In this document: one piece after another, positions 28,377 through 37,104 of the stretch
Position numbering within the stretch: position 1 is the first letter of the stretch
Layout: each line of letters begins with the position of its first letter
Assembly: GCF_902712875.1 (NCBI RefSeq)
Contig: NZ_LR743509.1
Span: 3,920,001 to 3,984,000 of the forward strand
Direction: 5' to 3'
DNA length: 64,000 nt
Source of the DNA: Hyphomicrobium sp. ghe19
Lineage (GTDB): Bacteria > Pseudomonadota > Alphaproteobacteria > Rhizobiales > Hyphomicrobiaceae
Program-made: the position numbers and the translations under genes
Notes under the pieces: generated by a model
Database searches by the model: none
What the model was told of the DNA's origin: nothing
What the model saw: only the letters and a program-made list of their open reading frames with translations

Positions 28377-29243
28377 GTGCTGAGGGCGCTGCTAAAGATT
28401 TCGGAACCACGGCGGTCGCCGTTACCGCATACGCGGATTTCCGACGAACCGGACGAAGGCAACGCGCTTTTCGAAGCGCTCATCTGTGAATTTCATTGGA
28501 CGGCACTGCAGATCGGGGGCATCGCGGCTTGCATGAATGCAGCGCTTGCTCTCGGACGCACTTGGACTCTTCGATCGTGCAGCAACCTAGTTCCCGTCGA
28601 GCCGCCAATTATCAACGTCGCGCTCCGGGCGTGGCAGGAGATCGGGATCTCCGGAGAGCTCGCCGCTTCGATCAGCAAGATCTATTTCGATTTGTTGGAC
28701 GCCAAGAAGCTCGCGATGCCGCTGATAGACCGGGCCGGCGCCTTTACAGGCTCGGGCGTATCGCTCGCGAAGCTCGAGCAAATCACCGCTCTGTGGCGGA
28801 AGCTGGCGGAAGATTGCAAAATTGCTGTGCGCCGACTTGAACCTGAGACACGCTGGCGCTTCAACGGCGTCTATACCGGAAACGCGCTCATTCTCGGCAA
28901 ATTCTTGCAGGAATCGCAGTCAGGCTCGTACAGTTGCGTCAATCAATTCGGGGAAGCCGCAATTCCCGTTTTGCCACAACGCCGAAAGACGCCGCGATAC
29001 GTTCTGCTGCAGCCATGCAAGATCAGCGACAAAGGTGGCAGCTCCATTGCCTTTGCGCGCGATATCTCAAAGAGCGGCATCGGCCTGGATTGCGAGCGGG
29101 ATCTCGCTTTGAAGGAGCGGGTTCTCATCGAACTTCGCAACGGCCAAAAGATGAAGGGGACCGTCGTCTGGTCTCGTAACAAGCGGGTCAGCGTGCAATT
29201 CGACGAACCGTTGACCGACGGCGATCCATTGATAGCGCGTTGA
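28377..29243 (+). CDS. PilZ-domain protein with unknown N-terminal domain
   Basis: A 288-residue soluble protein. The C-terminal PilZ domain has QRRKTPRY (residues about 200-207) and ARDISKSGIGLDC (DxSxxG) and runs to the end. The N-terminal 190 residues are helical and match no domain I know; they could be an output or partner-binding module. GTG 28377 follows the GGDEF-EAL stop by 56 bases on the same strand, so the receptor and the enzyme may be co-transcribed. Confidence 0.75.
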   Translation: MLRALLKISEPRRSPLPHTRISDEPDEGNALFEALICEFHWTALQIGGIAACMNAALALGRTWTLRSCSNLVPVEPPIINVALRAWQEIGISGELAASISKIYFDLLDAKKLAMPLIDRAGAFTGSGVSLAKLEQITALWRKLAEDCKIAVRRLEPETRWRFNGVYTGNALILGKFLQESQSGSYSCVNQFGEAAIPVLPQRRKTPRYVLLQPCKISDKGGSSIAFARDISKSGIGLDCERDLALKERVLIELRNGQKMKGTVVWSRNKRVSVQFDEPLTDGDPLIAR

Positions 29244-29262
29244 ACGTTGTGGGCTGGGCGCT

Positions 29263-30450
29263 CTATTCGTCGGCGGCAATACGATTGCGGCCGGCCGCCT
29301 TTGCTTCGTAAAGCTTGGAGTCGGCGCGATCCAAGAGAGCGTAGCAATCCTCGCCAGGGCGTAATTCTGCTACGCCGAAGGACGCTGTGACCTTGCCGAT
29401 CGGCTGCCCCGTTCGGTGGTGCATCCATTTCTTGCTTTCGAGCTCCCCCCGGATCTGTTCACCGAGGTTCTTCGCACCTTCAAGTCTGGTTTGCGGCAAA
29501 AGAATAATGAACTCTTCTCCACCGTAGCGAGCGGCCGTATCGCGGCCCTTGATGTTTTTCGAAAGAAGCTCGGCGAACCGCCTCAATATCTCGTCACCCA
29601 CGGCATGCCCGAACGAATCGTTGATCCTCTTGAAATGATCGACATCGGCCATGATCAAGGAGAGTGAACCCTTCGTTTCAACGGCGGTGCCAACCTCTTT
29701 TGGAAGGTGTATCTCCAGCCAATGCCGGTTCTTCAGCGATGTGACAGCATCAAGCATTCCCAATTTGTGGCTATCGCTGAGGCTAACTCTCAACTTTTCA
29801 ATTTGCTGTTGCGAGTGCTGTAAGCGCGTATTGAGTTCACGCACTTCATTCTGAACTTTCTTGTTCTCGCTGATCAGCATCTGGATTATCGACCGGACGC
29901 GTTCGGGCGATGTCGATGCCACGAGCGTGTTGCTGACCTTCGTCAGGGAGTCGGAATGCGTTCCACTCAGCTCGAGATGCTCCTTCAGCAGGCGCATTAC
30001 AGAAAAGACTTCGTCGTCCAGTTCCTGTCCGACCTTCTCGAGACGCTCCGACAACCGCTCGTCAATTTCCTTGTCTGCAGAAAATCCCCCGCGGAAAAAC
30101 TGCACAGCTCCCCAAGCGAATGACATGCATCCCGCTGCGACAATTCCAAACAATAAAGCAAGAGCAAACGGATGAGAACCAAGTCGCACGATGCGGCCGC
30201 GCGAATCCACTTCGGCAATTTGCCAAGAAACGTCCGACCAGCTCGATATCGCAGAAATTTCGATCTGCGAGTGCATCAGCAGATGCCAAAGCAAAAAGGT
30301 CGAACATATTGCAGCGACACTGCCCAACATGATGATGGCGGAGGATGGCAATTGTTTAAGTGCGGATGCGCTCATAATCTTGCTCAGCTCTAAAGTGGCG
30401 AAGGAGTTGGCCTCGCTGAAAAGAACATCTGCCTGAGACATATTGCACAT
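29263..30450 (-). CDS. Membrane diguanylate cyclase (GGDEF)
   Basis: Inner-membrane c-di-GMP synthase, up to 395 residues. Two hydrophobic helices (about 35-58 and 95-120) flank a short periplasmic loop, then a coiled coil (about 170-235) and a GGDEF domain with the intact signature GGEEF near residue 310. The position of the usual RxxD inhibitory site reads KGRD, so product inhibition may be weak. Starts at 30450, 30441 and 30375 are possible; none has a strong ribosome binding site. An 8-base inverted repeat lies directly upstream. It converges with the PilZ gene, 19 bases away. Confidence 0.88.
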   Translation of the reverse strand: MCNMSQADVLFSEANSFATLELSKIMSASALKQLPSSAIIMLGSVAAICSTFLLWHLLMHSQIEISAISSWSDVSWQIAEVDSRGRIVRLGSHPFALALLFGIVAAGCMSFAWGAVQFFRGGFSADKEIDERLSERLEKVGQELDDEVFSVMRLLKEHLELSGTHSDSLTKVSNTLVASTSPERVRSIIQMLISENKKVQNEVRELNTRLQHSQQQIEKLRVSLSDSHKLGMLDAVTSLKNRHWLEIHLPKEVGTAVETKGSLSLIMADVDHFKRINDSFGHAVGDEILRRFAELLSKNIKGRDTAARYGGEEFIILLPQTRLEGAKNLGEQIRGELESKKWMHHRTGQPIGKVTASFGVAELRPGEDCYALLDRADSKLYEAKAAGRNRIAADE

Positions 30451-30452
30451 TC

Positions 30453-30470
30453 GGTTTCCGAGCGGAAACC
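30453..30470 (-). promoter_or_regulatory. Inverted repeat directly upstream of diguanylate cyclase
   Basis: GGTTTCCG and CGGAAACC, perfect 8-base arms with a 2-base spacer, end two bases upstream of the ATG at 30450. Placement fits a repressor operator. In RNA the 2-base spacer would make a small, strained loop, so a DNA operator is more likely. Function is inferred. Confidence 0.4.
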
Positions 30471-30683
30471 TTGGGCAGATTTAGTGACCGCCAGCATGGC
30501 GACGGATAATTCTCTGTTGCCGCCAAGCGAGGATGCCTAACGACGCTCCGCCAATGGAACGCTTGACTCAGCCTACGGACCATGAGTCGCCAACAGGCGC
30601 AATACTCTTATTGATGATTTATGTGGTTACACAAATAGCTGGCGTTTGCAAAACGCATTTAATAGTCATCTGGCGCACGCCGG

Positions 30684-30953
30684 TCACTTAAAGCCGAGCG
30701 CGATTCGCAAATATAGTTGCTCAGTGAACACCTTCAGCAGGTTACCACTATAGCTACCGGTCAGCAGCAGGATCAGAAATCCCGCGATGATTTTCGGCAC
30801 GAAGGTCAGCGTCATTTCTTGAATTTGGGTCAGCGCCTGAATGAACGCGACACCTACGCCGATGACCATAGCAGAGCCGACGACGGGCCCTGCCAATACA
30901 ATCGTCAGCCAGATCGCTTGTTGGACGATTTGAAGCGCATCACCTTCCGTCAT
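30684..30953 (-). CDS. fliQ: Flagellar export gate protein FliQ
   Basis: Small two-helix subunit of the FliPQR export channel; 89 residues, normal length. Hydrophobic helices at about 15-40 and 50-75, with the family segment QALTQIQEMTLTFVPKI between them. It is the last gene of the ftcR-flgE-flgK-flgL-flaF-flbT-flgD operon; its ATG overlaps the flgD stop by 4 bases. Confidence 0.97.
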   Translation of the reverse strand: MTEGDALQIVQQAIWLTIVLAGPVVGSAMVIGVGVAFIQALTQIQEMTLTFVPKIIAGFLILLLTGSYSGNLLKVFTEQLYLRIALGFK

Positions 30954-31357
30954 GTCATAGGGTAACCTATCGTTACTCCGGCAGAGATCGGCACCTCCTT
31001 GCCGCTGGTCAGGATCGCTGTGGATCCAGAAGAATCGATCCGAACGGATTGAATCACACCTGCCGTGCCATCCGGCGCCTTCAGCGTCAGCCCAATCATG
31101 GTGCTGGCCTGCGAGATGTTCGAGTTCACGAGGAGCTGATCAAGCTTGGAGTTCGTGTTGATGGCTTGCTCAACGCTCGAAAACTGAGCGATCTGCGACA
31201 TGTACTGCGTCGAGTCCGTTGGATTCAGGGGGTCCTGATTCTTCAGCTGGGCGATCATCAGCTTCAAGAAATCGTTGTAGTTGAGCGTGTTTGACTTTGC
31301 TGCCGCCTGGGTGGCGGTTTGACCGCCTGTGCCGCTGGTCGACGGAACCGTTGTCAT
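30950..31357 (-). CDS. flgD: Flagellar hook capping protein FlgD
   Basis: Scaffold cap for hook polymerisation. At 135 residues it is the short form common in alphaproteobacteria, containing the conserved N-terminal core YNDFLKLMIAQLKNQDPLNPTDSTQYMSQIAQFSSVEQ and lacking most of the C-terminal Ig/TUDOR domains of enteric FlgD. Overlaps with flbT upstream and fliQ downstream. Confidence 0.95.
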   Translation of the reverse strand: MTTVPSTSGTGGQTATQAAAKSNTLNYNDFLKLMIAQLKNQDPLNPTDSTQYMSQIAQFSSVEQAINTNSKLDQLLVNSNISQASTMIGLTLKAPDGTAGVIQSVRIDSSGSTAILTSGKEVPISAGVTIGYPMT

Positions 31358-31770
31358 GCGACCTCCTTGCTCTGTTCCTCAGTGTTCATTCCGGCCGCCT
31401 CTTGCGGAAGCAGCGATCTGACTTTCTTCAAAGCTTCGAACGGGCGATCGTTATCGAGCAAATCCGCGGTGTCGAGCAGACCCTGCCTGAGAATTCTATC
31501 GCTGATACTGCCGAGCAGATTGGCAACGGATTCCCGTGCCATCGTTCGCGCCTTCATGTGCAATGAGGGGTCGATCAGCATCATCTGGATCATGAAATAC
31601 AATTGCTTGAACGGCGTTGTCGTATCCTCGGGCTTCATGACATGCTGCTCGAGAAGGAAAATAACGTCATTCATGAGCTCGATGCTGACCTTCCGGTCGA
31701 CGCGCAAGACTCCGCCGTTGACAAAGAGCCGCTCACCGGCACGCAGCGTAATTTTCAAGCCGCCCGCCAT
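31354..31770 (-). CDS. flbT: Flagellin mRNA-binding regulator FlbT
   Basis: Post-transcriptional regulator that binds the 5-prime leader of flagellin mRNA and couples flagellin synthesis to hook completion (shown in Caulobacter and Brucella). The 138-residue protein starts MAGGLKITLRAGERLFVNGG, a clear FlbT N-terminus. The frame is open to 31866, but ATG 31770 overlaps the flaF stop (TGATG). The target here would be the single flagellin gene at 45323-46273. Confidence 0.95.
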   Translation of the reverse strand: MAGGLKITLRAGERLFVNGGVLRVDRKVSIELMNDVIFLLEQHVMKPEDTTTPFKQLYFMIQMMLIDPSLHMKARTMARESVANLLGSISDRILRQGLLDTADLLDNDRPFEALKKVRSLLPQEAAGMNTEEQSKEVA

Positions 31771-32114
31771 CACAACCCTTCCGCGATGACATTCGAGACG
31801 TCGATCAGCCCGGCAAAATTCCGCGAGTTGCCTTTGCTGATCGCATCGGCTTCCTTGAGCATCCAAATGCCGATCGAGATGAGACCCGCCCGGACTTCAT
31901 CCGGCAGCCCATTTTCGGGCTTGGCGAGATCATCGAGAAAAAAGCTCCAAAGCCGATTGAGGAAGAAAATTGCATCGATCGCTTCACGCGACTGCGGTCC
32001 GGCTTTTTCTGCGGTCTTCAGGAGTGCAACCGACTGCTCGATAGCCAGTCGCTCGTTCTCCCGTTGCCGGCTGCCGGATTCACTCAACGTCTCTTCGTAT
32101 GAGAACTTGTACAT
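31770..32114 (-). CDS. flaF: Flagellin synthesis regulator FlaF
   Basis: FlaF, 114 residues, needed for flagellin synthesis or secretion and antagonistic to FlbT in Caulobacter. Conserved segments SREAIDAIFFLNRLWSFFLDDLAKPENGLP and SIGIWMLKEAD are intact. Located 41 bases after flgL and overlapping flbT by 1 base. Confidence 0.96.
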   Translation of the reverse strand: MYKFSYEETLSESGSRQRENERLAIEQSVALLKTAEKAGPQSREAIDAIFFLNRLWSFFLDDLAKPENGLPDEVRAGLISIGIWMLKEADAISKGNSRNFAGLIDVSNVIAEGL

Positions 32115-32155
32115 CTTCTGCCTTCCGGAAGCCTGATATTAGATGCCGCTTAAGC

Positions 32156-33211
32156 TCACTTGAGATAATCCATGATGGTGAGATTATTCAGCTTGTTGGT
32201 GATCGAGTACGCCGCCTGAAGCGCAGTCGAAATATCTGCAAGCTGCGTCGTGACCGTGGCCGGATCGATTTGCTCAAGGTTGTTGATAGATTTCGTGAGG
32301 AAATTAATCTGCGAATCGATCTGGTCGTTTGAGTCGGAAACGCGCTTCTGCGTTACGCCAAGATACGATTGGACCTGAGTAATTCCACCTGTTGCGTTGG
32401 CGACGAGATCTCGTGCCTTCGATATGATGACTTGCTGAGTTCCGCTTCCGAGATTGCCGAAGCCTAAGCCCGCAAACATCACAAAAGCTTGGGTCAAGTT
32501 GCGGAAATTGGCGTCGTTTGCGGTGACCGAAGTACTGGCGATCTCACTTCGCGAAATCCGACTGCTAACTGATTTGTCTGACGCACCCGACCACGTGCTC
32601 GACCAGCTCGAGGAGGTGAACAGGTCCGCGAATTCGTTATCGAGGAAATCCTGCATGTCTGAGGGCGAGATGTTGGCCGCCGCGGGATCGCTCGGATTGA
32701 ACCCAAACTTCGTGACGAACGCGTTCGCAACTGCCTGTTGCCCAGCTGACGGAGGCGCTCCGAAGAAATCGTCCATCGGTTTGACGTCGGAGTTGATGCC
32801 TGCAAAAAGATACTGGCCGTCTAGCGACGAATTGAGCTGATCCTGTAGTGTTTGCATACCGGCCTGGGCCGCTTGCAGGATGGTCTCGGGCGACGTCGAC
32901 GCCGAGCCACCACTGACCAAGGCCGACAGAAATGACGATGTGCTTTTTGCTACCGTCTGCAACGCGGATTGCGAAGCGTCCATGCGATTCAGAACGAGGT
33001 TGTTCGAATTCTTGATGGACTGGATCTGTTCGAGATCCTGCCGCATGGAAACGCTAACACCCGTGGTCGCGCCAAGGGTTACTCCGACATCGGCATGCCT
33101 CGATGTCGCCAATTCCTTTTGAACATTGACGAGTTGCGACTGCAGGCGAGCGATCGAACGACGAGTATCATCCTGGAGGCCGGCCGACGATATGAAAGAT
33201 GCTGTGATCAT
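32156..33211 (-). CDS. flgL: Hook-filament junction protein FlgL
   Basis: Hook-associated protein 3, 351 residues, linking hook to flagellin filament. Flagellin-like N-terminal coiled coil (DTRRSIARLQSQLVNVQKELAT) and C-terminal helix (TTQLADISTALQAAYSITNKLNNLTIMDYL) are present. Start ATG 33211 lies 4 bases beyond the flgK stop; the frame extends slightly further upstream into flgK. Confidence 0.93.
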   Translation of the reverse strand: MITASFISSAGLQDDTRRSIARLQSQLVNVQKELATSRHADVGVTLGATTGVSVSMRQDLEQIQSIKNSNNLVLNRMDASQSALQTVAKSTSSFLSALVSGGSASTSPETILQAAQAGMQTLQDQLNSSLDGQYLFAGINSDVKPMDDFFGAPPSAGQQAVANAFVTKFGFNPSDPAAANISPSDMQDFLDNEFADLFTSSSWSSTWSGASDKSVSSRISRSEIASTSVTANDANFRNLTQAFVMFAGLGFGNLGSGTQQVIISKARDLVANATGGITQVQSYLGVTQKRVSDSNDQIDSQINFLTKSINNLEQIDPATVTTQLADISTALQAAYSITNKLNNLTIMDYLK

Positions 33212-33215
33212 GATG

Positions 33216-34688
33216 TTAGTTGATCGACTGTAGGAGGGTTGCAAGCATGTTATCGACCGTATTGATCAGACGCGACGAGGCCTGGAAGGTGCGCTCCAGG
33301 TCGAGAAGGTTGGTCATCTCTTCGTCCAAACTCACGCCTGTTTCTCGCGAGAGCGCGGAGCTCGCCCGATCGGCCAGGGTCTGCCGGGACTCAGCCTCGG
33401 AACTTGCCGATTGTCTCAGCGCTTCGAGCCATGATACGGAAGATTTTGCGTAATCGGCGACGGATGCTGTTTGCGGCAGCTGGGACGAACCGTCGAACGA
33501 ACGTGACGCGGTGAGACTCGACATCAACTGCTGAATTCGATCCGTGTAGGATGCAGCTCCCGTCGCGTTGTACGTATAGGCCGCGTTTCCGGCGATGCCG
33601 CCGTCTCGCACAAGCTGCGCGTTGCCGCCTTGCGCAGGGTCGACAGTCGAATTGATTTTGATCGAGCCCGCCAGGCCCGCGATGACCGTTCCGGACGCTG
33701 GAATTGCCGGGCCGCCACCGTATGTAAATAGACCAGCTGCAGCTGGAAGCGTCGGCGTCGCGGATTGATCAGTCTCGGCGGTTGCTTCGATGAGGCCTCG
33801 AGCGATCTCATCGAGCTGGCTCTGATACGTGAGCGCAATATTGTCTCTAACGTCGACAAGGCCCGCCAGCTTGCCGGAGCTGATCGACATCGTGTGGGGC
33901 GTGCCCGCGATCGGAACGCCATCCGCATATACCGGAGAACCGACCGAACTCGGCGAAAGATTTGACGTTGGAGCGAAAGTCACCTGGCGAGCGGTTTTAT
34001 CAAATAGCGTGACGCCGCTGTCGGTATAGATCGCCATATCGCCGCCGGCGCGCGAAACTGTTCGTATGCCGACTTCCGTCGACAGCTGCTTCAGGACGGC
34101 GTCTCGCTGATCGAGGACGTCCGTGATGTCTGCGCCGCTGCTCGTTCCCTTCACGACGCTCTGATTGAGCTTCTCGAATTGAGCGAGCAGATTATTGATG
34201 TTGGAGACCGACGTCGAAATGTCGGAATCGGCCTGATTTCGGATGTCCGTGACGGCCTGGGTGGCGGAATTGAGCGCCGTTGCCAACGACTGTGCGGCCG
34301 AAACCACCGTCGCTGCAACGGCACCGTTCTGAGGCGTAGTCGAATAGTTTTGAAGTGCCGAATTTAGTTTGGAGATGAGAGCGGCTGGTGAGTTTTCAGA
34401 GTCTGTGTCTCCGACCGTATTCTCAAGCCGGTCGAGCGCCGAGTTGACCACGGTCTGAGTCTGATTACTGGCATTCGCACTCAAGTAAGTATCAAGCAGA
34501 AGCTTGTTTGCTGTCCGCGATATGCCAGCGACGCTGACGCCGCCACCCCCCATTGTGACGACGTTTGCGATCTTACGTGTCGCATCGGAATCGTTGACGC
34601 GCGCAATGTTCTGCGAGACTACCGAGATTTGCTCAGAAACAGTCGAAAGACTTGAACGCGCGTTGCCGATACTCTGTGTAAGCGTCAT
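33216..34688 (-). CDS. flgK: Hook-filament junction protein FlgK
   Basis: Hook-associated protein 1, 490 residues. The N-terminus (MTLTQSIGNARSSLSTVSEQISVVSQNIARVN) is the FlgK D0 motif, and the C-terminus has GVSLDEEMTNLLDLERTFQASSRLINTVDNML. The longer frame would begin at TTG 34691; ATG 34688 with AAGG upstream is preferred. It is 25 bases downstream of flgE. Confidence 0.95.
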   Translation of the reverse strand: MTLTQSIGNARSSLSTVSEQISVVSQNIARVNDSDATRKIANVVTMGGGGVSVAGISRTANKLLLDTYLSANASNQTQTVVNSALDRLENTVGDTDSENSPAALISKLNSALQNYSTTPQNGAVAATVVSAAQSLATALNSATQAVTDIRNQADSDISTSVSNINNLLAQFEKLNQSVVKGTSSGADITDVLDQRDAVLKQLSTEVGIRTVSRAGGDMAIYTDSGVTLFDKTARQVTFAPTSNLSPSSVGSPVYADGVPIAGTPHTMSISSGKLAGLVDVRDNIALTYQSQLDEIARGLIEATAETDQSATPTLPAAAGLFTYGGGPAIPASGTVIAGLAGSIKINSTVDPAQGGNAQLVRDGGIAGNAAYTYNATGAASYTDRIQQLMSSLTASRSFDGSSQLPQTASVADYAKSSVSWLEALRQSASSEAESRQTLADRASSALSRETGVSLDEEMTNLLDLERTFQASSRLINTVDNMLATLLQSIN

Positions 34689-34713
34689 CAATTAGCCTTT
34701 GGTTTTAGTACGG

Positions 34714-35976
34714 TTAACGGACGAGATTTACGAGAACGTCCAATAGTTCGGTGCCGGTCTGGAACACTTTCGAATTTGCGGTGTAGTTGCGTTGCGCCTG
34801 GACCATGGTGGTCAACTCCGACGCAAGATCGACAGTCGAATTTTCCAATGCGCCGGAAACAACCGAGCCAAAACCGCCGGAGTTGGCCAGACCGAGCTGC
34901 AAATCACCCGAGCTCTTATTCGTCGAGAAAACGTTGCCGGAGATTGCCGTCAGGTTGTCAGGGCTTGCGACCTTTGCGAGCGGGACCCTGAACGCATCGA
35001 CGCGCGATCCGTCGGCGTAGACGGCTGTGACGGTCCCATCAGGGCTGATTTCAAGACGGTCGACAGCGGTCGGAGGACTGCCGTTCGCGCTTGCATTTTG
35101 CGGCGTGTAGGCGGCTGCGAGCTGCGTCGTCTTGCTGATATCAAGCGTCAGCGTAGCGCCGTTCGGGATGTTGACACTGAGCGAGCCCGAAGCGGGAGCC
35201 GTGAGCTGCCCCGTCGTGGCATCGAACGTCAAAGCCGTCGTCGTCAGCAGCGAGCCCGCAGCATAGGGAAAGCCGCCGGTTGCCGACGCGCCATCCGCGT
35301 TATAGACGGAGAATTCCCAGGTATTATTTGCGGTTTTCGCCGAATATACGTCGAGCGTGACCTGATGCCCGAGGGTGTCGTAGGTGACGATCGACGTTTT
35401 GCCGGCAAATGCAGCCGATGCGGCGTTCGCGGAGGGAAGGTTGGCTGCAGCCGTGATGGCTGCGTCCGCTGGAAGGTTCACGTCAAACTTCCCGGATGTC
35501 GAAGGCGTCGCCTTCATTCCGAGGCCGGCTGTGCTGACGATCTGAAGTCCTGCTGCGCTATTGATAACGGAGCTCGAGCTGCCATCCAAAAGATTGTAGC
35601 CCAGCAACTTGAAGCCTGCAGCGTTGACCAGGTCGCCGTTCGCATCAGGAATGAAGCTGCCGGCGCGCGTCAGGTATGGCGTGCCCGCGGCGCTCTGGAC
35701 CATGAAGAAGCCATCACCGCTGACCGCAAGGTCTGTCGGAGATTTGGTATATGTGAAGTCTCCCTGCGCCGAGATGGCGCGACGAGCAATGGTCGATACG
35801 GACCCTGGCACGTATGCCGCGACGCTCCCCTGTGCGATGAGCGTTGCGAACTCAGTCGATGCCGCTTTGTAGCCAGTCGTATTGACGTTCGCGATGTTGT
35901 CCGCGACCGTACCCATTCGGTCAGACTGAACAGACATCCCCGATACGCTGGTAGTCATTACTCCGTAGAGACCCAT
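34714..35976 (-). CDS. flgE: Flagellar hook protein FlgE
   Basis: Structural subunit of the hook, 420 residues. N-terminal MGLYGVMTTSVSGMSVQSDRMGTVADNIANVNTTGYK and C-terminal LASELTTMVQAQRNYTANSKVFQTGTELLDVLVNL are the conserved D0 helices; the variable middle is Ala/Ser/Thr-rich. ATG 35976 with GAGGAGA seven bases upstream is chosen; 35982 is too close to that site. The first 56 bases overlap the end of ftcR in another frame, an unusually long overlap. Confidence 0.95.
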   Translation of the reverse strand: MGLYGVMTTSVSGMSVQSDRMGTVADNIANVNTTGYKAASTEFATLIAQGSVAAYVPGSVSTIARRAISAQGDFTYTKSPTDLAVSGDGFFMVQSAAGTPYLTRAGSFIPDANGDLVNAAGFKLLGYNLLDGSSSSVINSAAGLQIVSTAGLGMKATPSTSGKFDVNLPADAAITAAANLPSANAASAAFAGKTSIVTYDTLGHQVTLDVYSAKTANNTWEFSVYNADGASATGGFPYAAGSLLTTTALTFDATTGQLTAPASGSLSVNIPNGATLTLDISKTTQLAAAYTPQNASANGSPPTAVDRLEISPDGTVTAVYADGSRVDAFRVPLAKVASPDNLTAISGNVFSTNKSSGDLQLGLANSGGFGSVVSGALENSTVDLASELTTMVQAQRNYTANSKVFQTGTELLDVLVNLVR

Positions 35977-36754
35977 CGACATTCTCCTCGTCGCGCATGA
36001 TGCTCGGAGCAAGCAAAGCATCTGTGCCTTGCGTGAGACTGGTTGCTGCCGACCTGTGAACCGGGTGCAAAGCGTCTTCGAGGGCAAATTCTTTCAGACG
36101 GTAACCAAGGAACCGCTGTGAATCGATCGGGTCGTAACCGAGTTTCTGCTTCAGCCTTTTACGAAGCCGGCTGATGTGGCTTTCAATTACGTTCTCATGA
36201 ATCTCGTCATTAAAAATTCCATACACGCGGTTGAATATCTGCGTTTTGGTAATCCGCGTATTACGGCTTAGGACGAGGCATTCCAAAATCCGGCGCTCAC
36301 GCCGCGGCAATGGAAGGACTTCACCATTCACAATGGGATCCCGGCCGTCGAAGAAGATCCTGATGCCGCCGACGTCCACGCATTCATCGGCAATTTGCAT
36401 TCGCCGGCGAATTGCGCCGCTGCGGGCCAATATCTCCCGGACGTGAAAAGGCTTTGCGAGCACATCGTCGAAACCCAGCGAGAAGAGCTCGAGCGTTTCG
36501 CTGAGCGCCCTTGCTTCGATCAAGCCGATGAGCGGCGCCCTGCAACGCGACCGGACCCGCGCCGAGATCTGACGGCGGCTTGAAACCGTTCCGAGCAAAA
36601 ATCCCTCGATAACGGCGACATCCTGATCGTTGATGAGTTCAAACCACTCGAAGAACTCGGACGGCTCTACAGCTGTAGCTGCAATACCCTCGCGTTCGAA
36701 ACACGCAACATACCCTCCGGCGACCGTCGACCGGTCGTCAAGTACAACGAACAT
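35921..36754 (-). CDS. ftcR: Flagellar transcriptional regulator FtcR/Rem, C-terminally extended
   Basis: OmpR-like two-domain regulator activating flagellar hook-filament genes (FtcR in Brucella, Rem in Sinorhizobium). The receiver-like domain (MFVVLDDRSTVAGGY, then SLGFDDVLAKPFHVREILARSGAIRRR) has a degenerate phosphorylation pocket; the winged-helix part has PLPRRERRILECLV and ENVIESHISRLRKRL. The body ends at RFLGYRLKEF, where Brucella FtcR stops, but this 277-residue protein carries about 50 extra residues that overlap flgE. Start ATG 36754 has a GGGGGG site; the frame is open to 36823. Confidence 0.9.
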   Translation of the reverse strand: MFVVLDDRSTVAGGYVACFEREGIAATAVEPSEFFEWFELINDQDVAVIEGFLLGTVSSRRQISARVRSRCRAPLIGLIEARALSETLELFSLGFDDVLAKPFHVREILARSGAIRRRMQIADECVDVGGIRIFFDGRDPIVNGEVLPLPRRERRILECLVLSRNTRITKTQIFNRVYGIFNDEIHENVIESHISRLRKRLKQKLGYDPIDSQRFLGYRLKEFALEDALHPVHRSAATSLTQGTDALLAPSIMRDEENVDGSLRSNDYQRIGDVCSV

Positions 36755-37104
36755 GTTGCCCCCCAGGCCCCGCAAATCATTGGCATAAAAGGAAATACAG
36801 TGATTCACGCTCATTATTAACAACTATTTCATTATTGCATGGGGCGCGAAAGACACGCCAAATCACACGAAAGTTACACTCGATGCAGATACATGCAGGA
36901 CGAGCATCCGGCGCCGAGGCGTGCGCATCACCCAATTCAAAATGCATATAATTTTATGAGTTTTTCTCTCTGCTCCGTAAGCTAATTCCGGTTGAATAGA
37001 TATTCCACCGCTCGGCCAAAAGCTGAATACGAGGAATCGAAAAAGCGGCTGGAGAATGCGTTGTAATTATAGCGAGCAGAGCGGAACTTGTTCAGGTGCG
37101 TAAT
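36755..37104. other. Divergent intergenic region upstream of ftcR
   Basis: About 350 bases, clearly AT-richer than the genes, between divergent ftcR and a PilZ gene. It must hold the promoter controlling the hook operon through ftcR. No long palindrome was seen. No gene is supported here. Confidence 0.4.

Noticed and set aside
34792..36000. 402-codon plus-strand frame
   Set aside because: Antisense to flgE, Arg/Asp/Cys-rich; no start signal.
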